A stretch of DNA of 64,000 bases, taken from an uncultured Oscillospiraceae bacterium. GTDB taxonomy: Bacteria; Bacillota; Clostridia; Oscillospirales; Oscillospiraceae. The position numbers and the translations under genes were made by a program. The stretch lies in NCBI GenBank assembly GCA_947626845.1, contig CANQTW010000003.1:62001-126000 (forward strand), in the 5' to 3' direction. This document shows, one piece after another, positions 60,549 through 64,000 of the stretch. Below the pieces are notes generated by a model. The model was not told where the DNA came from, did not search any database, and saw only the letters and a list, made by a program, of their open reading frames with translations. Each line of letters begins with the position of its first letter. The first letter of the stretch is position 1.

Positions 60549-61192
60549 CAATTTATTATCACAAAAACAGTACAAAAAAGAGCGGAAAAATTGCCTCCCG
60601 TCACGAAAAAAATATATATTCCGGCGGCCAACAGCAGGGAGGCGAACAGAATGTCGGAAATGAGACAGATCCGCCAGGCGATATCGGGGCCGAACCCATG
60701 GGCGGAGAGGGCATAGAGCGCCCGTCCCCCGTCCAGTCCGCCAAGGGGAAGGAGGTTGAAAACGGTATAGAGAGCGCTGACGGCGCAAAGCTCGTTGAGG
60801 AAAGAGGACTTCCAAAGCTCCCCCGCCGCCGCGGCAAAAAGGCAGCAGCTCCCGCCGGCCAACGGCCCCGAAAGGGCGATCACGGCGTCCCGAAGATAGG
60901 AAAACCGCCCTGAAAGTACGATCTCCGCCCCATACGCCCCAAGCCTGACGCCGTCTACACGCCCGCCGCACAGCCAAATCGCCGCCAGATGCCCCAGCTC
61001 ATGGACCCCCGCCGCCACAAGGATCGCCAGGGTCAACCGGAATCCGGACAGCACCGTCACCGCGGACAGGAGCAGGATAAAACCGCATGTTATGTGAACC
61101 TTGTGGTTGGGCTCTTGCGTTATGTAAACTTCTTTGCCAATCTCCTCAGTTATGTCAACTCCATCAGTATTATTTATGTAAACTTTCTTCAT
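60533..61192 (-). CDS. spoIVFB: SpoIVFB-like site-2 metalloprotease
   Basis: A 219-residue intramembrane zinc protease. HELGHL (near residue 64, in VAAGVHELGHLAAIWLCGG) and NLLPLGGLDGGRAL (near 145) are the catalytic motifs, with helices throughout. SpoIVFB cleaves pro-sigma-K in the mother cell during sporulation. The gene lies directly after an M23-domain gene that resembles SpoIVFA, overlapping it as ATGA, which is the spoIVF arrangement. The first 27 residues, before KVHI (the usual start region), are an extra segment with four VxIT/N-like repeats. They are encoded by a spaced DNA repeat. The call rests on motif plus neighbour. Confidence 0.8.
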   Translation of the reverse strand: MKKVYINNTDGVDITEEIGKEVYITQEPNHKVHITCGFILLLSAVTVLSGFRLTLAILVAAGVHELGHLAAIWLCGGRVDGVRLGAYGAEIVLSGRFSYLRDAVIALSGPLAGGSCCLFAAAAGELWKSSFLNELCAVSALYTVFNLLPLGGLDGGRALYALSAHGFGPDIAWRICLISDILFASLLLAAGIYIFFVTGGNFSALFCTVFVIINCCKRR

Positions 61193-61222
61193 ACGGTGAG
61201 ATAATAGGCCGGGTTAACATAA
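61089..61222. repeat. Five copies of an 11-bp motif, four at 30/30/24-bp spacing
   Basis: GTTATGTnAAC occurs at 61089, 61119 and 61149, and a variant TTTATGTAAAC at 61173. All four are in the same orientation and encode the VxI(T/N) repeats at the N-terminus of the SpoIVFB-like protein. A fifth, inverted copy (GTTAACATAAC, 61212-61222) lies in the end of the upstream gene. Confidence 0.65.
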
Positions 61223-62079
61223 CTTCCATTGACGATCAGCTCCAGGTGGAGGCAGGGGCCGGTGGCGTTTCCGGTGGAGCCGACGAGGCCCACGGTCTCG
61301 CCGGCGGTGACCGCTTCGCCGTCGGTCACGCTGATCTCCTGAAGGTGGGCGTACAGGGACTTGAGGCCGCCCTCGTGCTCCAGGATCACGTAGAGGCCGT
61401 AGGTAGTGCTGTCCCCTATGGCCGCGACGGTCCCGTCCGCCGCGGCGGCGGCCTCGCTCCCCTCCGCGGCGCCGATATCCAGGCCATAGTGGAAGCGCAC
61501 CTTTCCGTCGGTTGGGTGTTCCCGGTAGCCGAATCCAGAGGTGACGGAGCCGCTCACAGGCAGGAACAGCGTCTTCCCTATCTCCGGCTTTTCATAGGTC
61601 ACGTTCTTCGGTATGCCGTACTCCTCATAGGGCGCCTGGCTCTCCTTGAAGGCGGCTACCGGGTCGTTCGCCGTATCTGAGCCGGTTTCATTGGGCTGTT
61701 TGGCGGTGTCCGCCCCCTCCCCGTCGGAGGCGGGGGTATCGTCCGGCACATCCCCGGAGGTCTGGATCGCGTCCCCCTCGTCGGGGTGAAAGGCGTATTT
61801 CACGGCCTCCCGCAGGGATTTTATCACGCCCTCCCCGTCGCCTACCCGACGGGAAAAGACCTCCACAGCGCCGTGTATGTCGGGATCGCCCATAAGCGCC
61901 GCGGCCTTGGCCCCTATTTTATCCGCCGCCTCCGGCCAGGCCAGACGGACGGCCACGGCCAGCAGAAATATCCAGAGGCATACCGTGAACAGTGTGCCGC
62001 CGGTGGACCCTTTCTGCTTCTTTTGAACGCTTCTCCGCCGGACATTCCTGCCGGCGTTCCTTCTCCCCTCATAGACCAT
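61189..62079 (-). CDS. spoIVFA: SpoIVFA-like protein with degenerate M23 domain
   Basis: A 296-residue protein. After an Arg/Lys-rich N-terminus comes one membrane helix (about residues 31-50, LFTVCLWIFLLAVAVRLA), a long Asp/Thr-rich linker and a C-terminal M23 peptidase-type domain (about 185-290). The domain has HYGLDIG and LYAHLQEI, but the usual HxH motif reads CLH (in GPCLHLEL), so one catalytic His is missing. An inactive M23 domain fits SpoIVFA, which holds SpoIVFB in check rather than cutting peptidoglycan; SpoIIQ-like is the alternative. The ATG at 62079 follows GGGAGG. Confidence 0.78.
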   Translation of the reverse strand: MVYEGRRNAGRNVRRRSVQKKQKGSTGGTLFTVCLWIFLLAVAVRLAWPEAADKIGAKAAALMGDPDIHGAVEVFSRRVGDGEGVIKSLREAVKYAFHPDEGDAIQTSGDVPDDTPASDGEGADTAKQPNETGSDTANDPVAAFKESQAPYEEYGIPKNVTYEKPEIGKTLFLPVSGSVTSGFGYREHPTDGKVRFHYGLDIGAAEGSEAAAAADGTVAAIGDSTTYGLYVILEHEGGLKSLYAHLQEISVTDGEAVTAGETVGLVGSTGNATGPCLHLELIVNGSYVNPAYYLTV

Positions 62080-62132
62080 GGCAATGCCTCCCGTTCCTCG
62101 TATAAGAAAATATATTCGGGAGGGCCAAGCCC

Positions 62133-62150
62133 TATACCATTTGGGGTATA
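62133..62150. promoter_or_regulatory. Palindrome near the spoIVFA start point
   Basis: TATACC (62133-62138) and GGTATA (62145-62150) are inverted copies separated by six bases. They lie just downstream of the -10 box of the minus-strand promoter, over the expected start point, as an operator would. No factor is recognised. Confidence 0.4.
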
Positions 62151-62155
62151 CCTGG

Positions 62156-62184
62156 ATAATAGCACAAGAACGATAACTTGTCAA
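62156..62184 (-). promoter_or_regulatory. Sigma-A-like promoter of spoIVFA/B
   Basis: Minus strand: a perfect TTGACA (62184-62179), a 17-nt spacer and TATTAT (62161-62156). The start point would be near 62149. A vegetative-type promoter is unexpected for spoIVF genes, which use sigma-E in Bacillus. Confidence 0.6.
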
Positions 62185-62284
62185 GTATAAATATAATAAA
62201 AATAATTAATTTTTGTGAACAAAAGGAACGGCATCCCGCCGCGCGCGGAAAATACGGCAAAACGGGCGTCCGCTTTGCGCGGCG

Positions 62285-62313
62285 TTGACAAATCGGGACG
62301 GAAGGGCTATAAT
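62285..62313 (+). promoter_or_regulatory. Perfect sigma-A promoter of the MBOAT operon
   Basis: TTGACA (62285-62290), a 17-nt spacer and TATAAT (62308-62313) match the consensus at all 12 positions. An AAGGAGG SD lies at 62331-62337, before the ATG at 62345. Confidence 0.85.
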
Positions 62314-62344
62314 TTAGCCCATCAAGGAGTAAGGAGGGATAGGG

Positions 62345-63793
62345 ATGCTTTTTTCAAGCTCTTTGTTCCTCTTTATCTTTTTACCCTCGGTGACGCTTTT
62401 ATATTTCGCCCTGCCAAAGAAGCGCTGGGCGGTTCGCAATCTGCTGCTTTTCCTGCTCTCCATCGTCTTTTACTGGTGCGGGGAGCCAAGGCTTGTGGTG
62501 CTGATGCTCTTTTCCATCGGGGCCAACTGGCTATTCGGCCTTTGGGCGGGGGCGCTGCGCGCCAGGGAAAAAAGCGCCAGGCCCGCCGTCGTTCTGGCTG
62601 TCTGCGTCAACGTGGGCGTGCTGTTTGTTTTCAAGTATCTGAGCTTCCTCACCCGCCAGCTGAACATCCTCGCCCCCTCCCTGCCGGTAGTGGATATCGC
62701 CCTGCCTATCGGTATCTCCTTCTATACCTTCCAGGCCATGAGCTATGTGTTCGACGTCTCCTCCGGCGAGGTGGAGCCTGAGAAAAATCCGCTGAACGTG
62801 GGCCTTTACATCTCCTTCTTTCCCCAGCTGATCGCGGGACCCATCATAAAATACTCCACCTACGCCCCCCAGATCCGTGACCGCGTCCACTCCTGGGACA
62901 AGTTTTCCAGAGGTATGGAGCGGTTCGCCCAAGGCCTTTGCAAAAAGGTCCTTCTGGCCAATACCCTGGCCTATGTGGCAGACGCGGCCTTCGCCTCCGC
63001 CGCCCCTGGGGCGTCTCTGGCCCTTCTGGGCCTGTTTTCCTACGCTCTCCAGCTCTATTACGACTTCTCCGGCTACTCGGATATGGCCATCGGCCTGGCG
63101 CTGATGTTCGGCTTTGAGTTCCCCGAAAACTTTACGCATCCCTACATGTCCGTCAGCATCACCGAATACTGGGCGCGGTGGCATATCACTCTGGGAGAAT
63201 GGTTCCGGGACTATGTGCTCTACCCTGTCTCCCGCTCCAGGCTCTTCATGTCCGCGGGGAAAAAGCTCAAGGCCAGATGGGGACGCGGCGCCCAGAAGAT
63301 TCCCTCCTATGTCGCTCTTTTTATCGTCTGGTTCCTGACGGGCCTCTGGCACGGGGCCAACTGGACCTTTGTGCTTTTCGGCCTTTTCCATTACGTCTTT
63401 ATCGCCCTTGAAAAGCTGATCAACATCAATAAGCGCCGCAACAAGCCCCTGCGTTGGCTCTACACCATGGCAGTGGTGCTTCTGGCGATGGTGCTTTTCC
63501 GCTCCGACTCCGTCGCGAACGCGGGGCGGTACTATCTGTCCCTGGTGGGGGCCAACGGGTTTTCCGACGTCTCCGCCCGATTCTTCCTCCGGGAAAACTG
63601 GCTCTACCTCCTGGCGGGCACGGTATTCTGTATGCCCGTGGAGGCGTATATTGAGAAGCGCGTCAAGTCCCGTCCCGTCAAGGCGTTCCTGCTGGACGGC
63701 CTGAAGCCGGCGGTCCTCTTTGTGCTTTTCGCGGCCTCGGTGACGTATATCATCAAGGGGACCTATAACCCCTTCATCTATTTCAACTTCTGA
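62345..63793 (+). CDS. MBOAT-family O-acyltransferase (AlgI/DltB-like)
   Basis: A 482-residue membrane acyltransferase with about 11-12 helices. It has the AlgI-type PIGISFYTFQAMSYVFDVSS (residues about 120-139), YYDFSGYSDMAIG, WARWHITLGEWFRDYVLYP and the catalytic His region FLTGLWHGANWTFV (near 335). Such proteins move acetyl or other acyl groups onto extracellular polysaccharides together with a DHHW/AlgJ-like partner, which starts 18 nt downstream. The polymer is unknown. It has a consensus promoter and a good SD, and is divergent from spoIVFA. Confidence 0.93.
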   Translation: MLFSSSLFLFIFLPSVTLLYFALPKKRWAVRNLLLFLLSIVFYWCGEPRLVVLMLFSIGANWLFGLWAGALRAREKSARPAVVLAVCVNVGVLFVFKYLSFLTRQLNILAPSLPVVDIALPIGISFYTFQAMSYVFDVSSGEVEPEKNPLNVGLYISFFPQLIAGPIIKYSTYAPQIRDRVHSWDKFSRGMERFAQGLCKKVLLANTLAYVADAAFASAAPGASLALLGLFSYALQLYYDFSGYSDMAIGLALMFGFEFPENFTHPYMSVSITEYWARWHITLGEWFRDYVLYPVSRSRLFMSAGKKLKARWGRGAQKIPSYVALFIVWFLTGLWHGANWTFVLFGLFHYVFIALEKLININKRRNKPLRWLYTMAVVLLAMVLFRSDSVANAGRYYLSLVGANGFSDVSARFFLRENWLYLLAGTVFCMPVEAYIEKRVKSRPVKAFLLDGLKPAVLFVLFAASVTYIIKGTYNPFIYFNF

Positions 63794-63811
63794 AAGGAGG
63801 GCGCGAGCGCC

Positions 63812-64000
63812 GTGAGAAAAACTGTTTTTCCCTGTCTTATGATCGCCTTTGTCCTCCTGATGAGCCTGCTTTTGGGGATAAACGCCCTCACCGGTTCCGG
63901 TATCCGCGGGACAGCCTCAGCCGTTGTGAAGAGCCTGCGCGAGCCGGATATCACCGCCTGGGAAACGGACGTGAACGAGACGCTGGATAAAAACCATGTG
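63812..64000 (+). CDS. DHHW/AlgJ-like secreted partner of MBOAT, N-terminal part
   Basis: The first 63 codons of a gene running off the right edge. It starts GTG at 63812, 11 nt after GAAAGGAGG. The product begins with a basic residue pair and one hydrophobic segment (LMIAFVLLMSLLLGINAL, about residues 9-26), a signal anchor. The later residues EPDITAWETDVNETL resemble the start of DHHW-family proteins, which normally follow MBOAT genes and assist polysaccharide acetylation. The family call rests mainly on gene position, since the catalytic part is not in view. Confidence 0.7.
   Translation, partial: MRKTVFPCLMIAFVLLMSLLLGINALTGSGIRGTASAVVKSLREPDITAWETDVNETLDKNHV

Noticed and set aside
61089..61190. 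Regular 30-bp spacing as a degenerate CRISPR
   Set aside because: Cores are only 11 bp, they lie inside a coding frame and no cas genes are nearby.

Overview
The window is an ordinary-looking but dense stretch of chromosome from a GC-rich, spore-forming anaerobic Firmicute, most likely a member of the Oscillospiraceae (clostridial cluster IV). The taxonomic call is an inference. It rests on sporulation genes (cotJ, yunB, sipL, ytfJ, spoIVFA/B-like), an SLH-domain surface protein, an IspH-ribosomal protein S1 fusion of the kind known from clostridia, a clostridial-type gene order, and the high GC of the coding DNA. Nearly all genes lie on the minus strand, often with 1-20 nt overlaps. Plus-strand exceptions are cotJ, rnpB, a 39-codon Asn/Gln-rich ORF, a DUF1540 gene and the MBOAT pair at the right edge. 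I saw no tRNA, rRNA, CRISPR array, prophage or transposase gene.

Layout. 1-2763: a BlaI-type repressor running off the left edge with a clear promoter and operator, the cotJ spore-coat operon in which CotJA and CotJB are fused, and a glutamate-synthase-small-subunit-like flavoprotein. 2816-10448: SLH/phosphodiester glycosidase, ligA, yunB, a YnbB-like PLP enzyme, murD. 10515-13864: RNase P RNA, yebC, the 39-aa Asn/Gln peptide, sipL and a 49-aa membrane peptide. 14099-30344: a long housekeeping run read right to left: cdaA-cdaR-DUF5685-DnaJ-membrane protein, then yicC-remA-gmk-rpoZ-priA-def-fmt-rsmB-rlmN-prpC-prkC-rsgA. That second block is the classical Firmicute cluster, but coaBC is missing between rpoZ and priA, and a 281-bp inverted-repeat element sits between gmk and rpoZ. 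30724-43814: a DUF3343-cysteine desulfurase pair, ispF/ispD, ispH-rpsA, plsC, cmk, a BaiN-like flavoprotein, an RpiR regulator, rluB, then dacF-like, ytfJ, DUF2953, scpB, scpA. 43818-51199: M50 protease, ysxC-lon-clpX-clpP-tig. 51287-58654: metallophosphoesterase, DUF1540, thrC, yraN-rnhB-rbgA-lepB-rplS, pfkA, DUF2344. 58647-62079: radical SAM protein and spoIVFB/spoIVFA-like genes. 62345-64000: MBOAT acyltransferase and the start of its partner.

Functional themes are the isoprenoid MEP pathway (ispD, ispF, ispH), translation start and maturation (fmt, def, rlmN, rsmB, rsgA, rbgA, rplS), protein quality control (tig, clpP, clpX, lon), c-di-AMP and PASTA-kinase envelope signalling (cdaA/R, prkC/prpC), chromosome segregation (scpA/B) and sporulation.

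Most of the unexplained signal is non-coding or low-complexity. It comprises the 281-bp element at 24115-24395, a dispersed intergenic repeat in three copies (30523, 39955, 54771), a 30-bp-spaced 11-bp motif in the 5' end of the spoIVFB-like gene, the Asn/Gln peptide, a consensus promoter antisense to rsgA, and two hairpins that would hide ribosome binding sites. I did not find a convincing new multi-gene system. Start sites, promoters and hairpins were read by eye.
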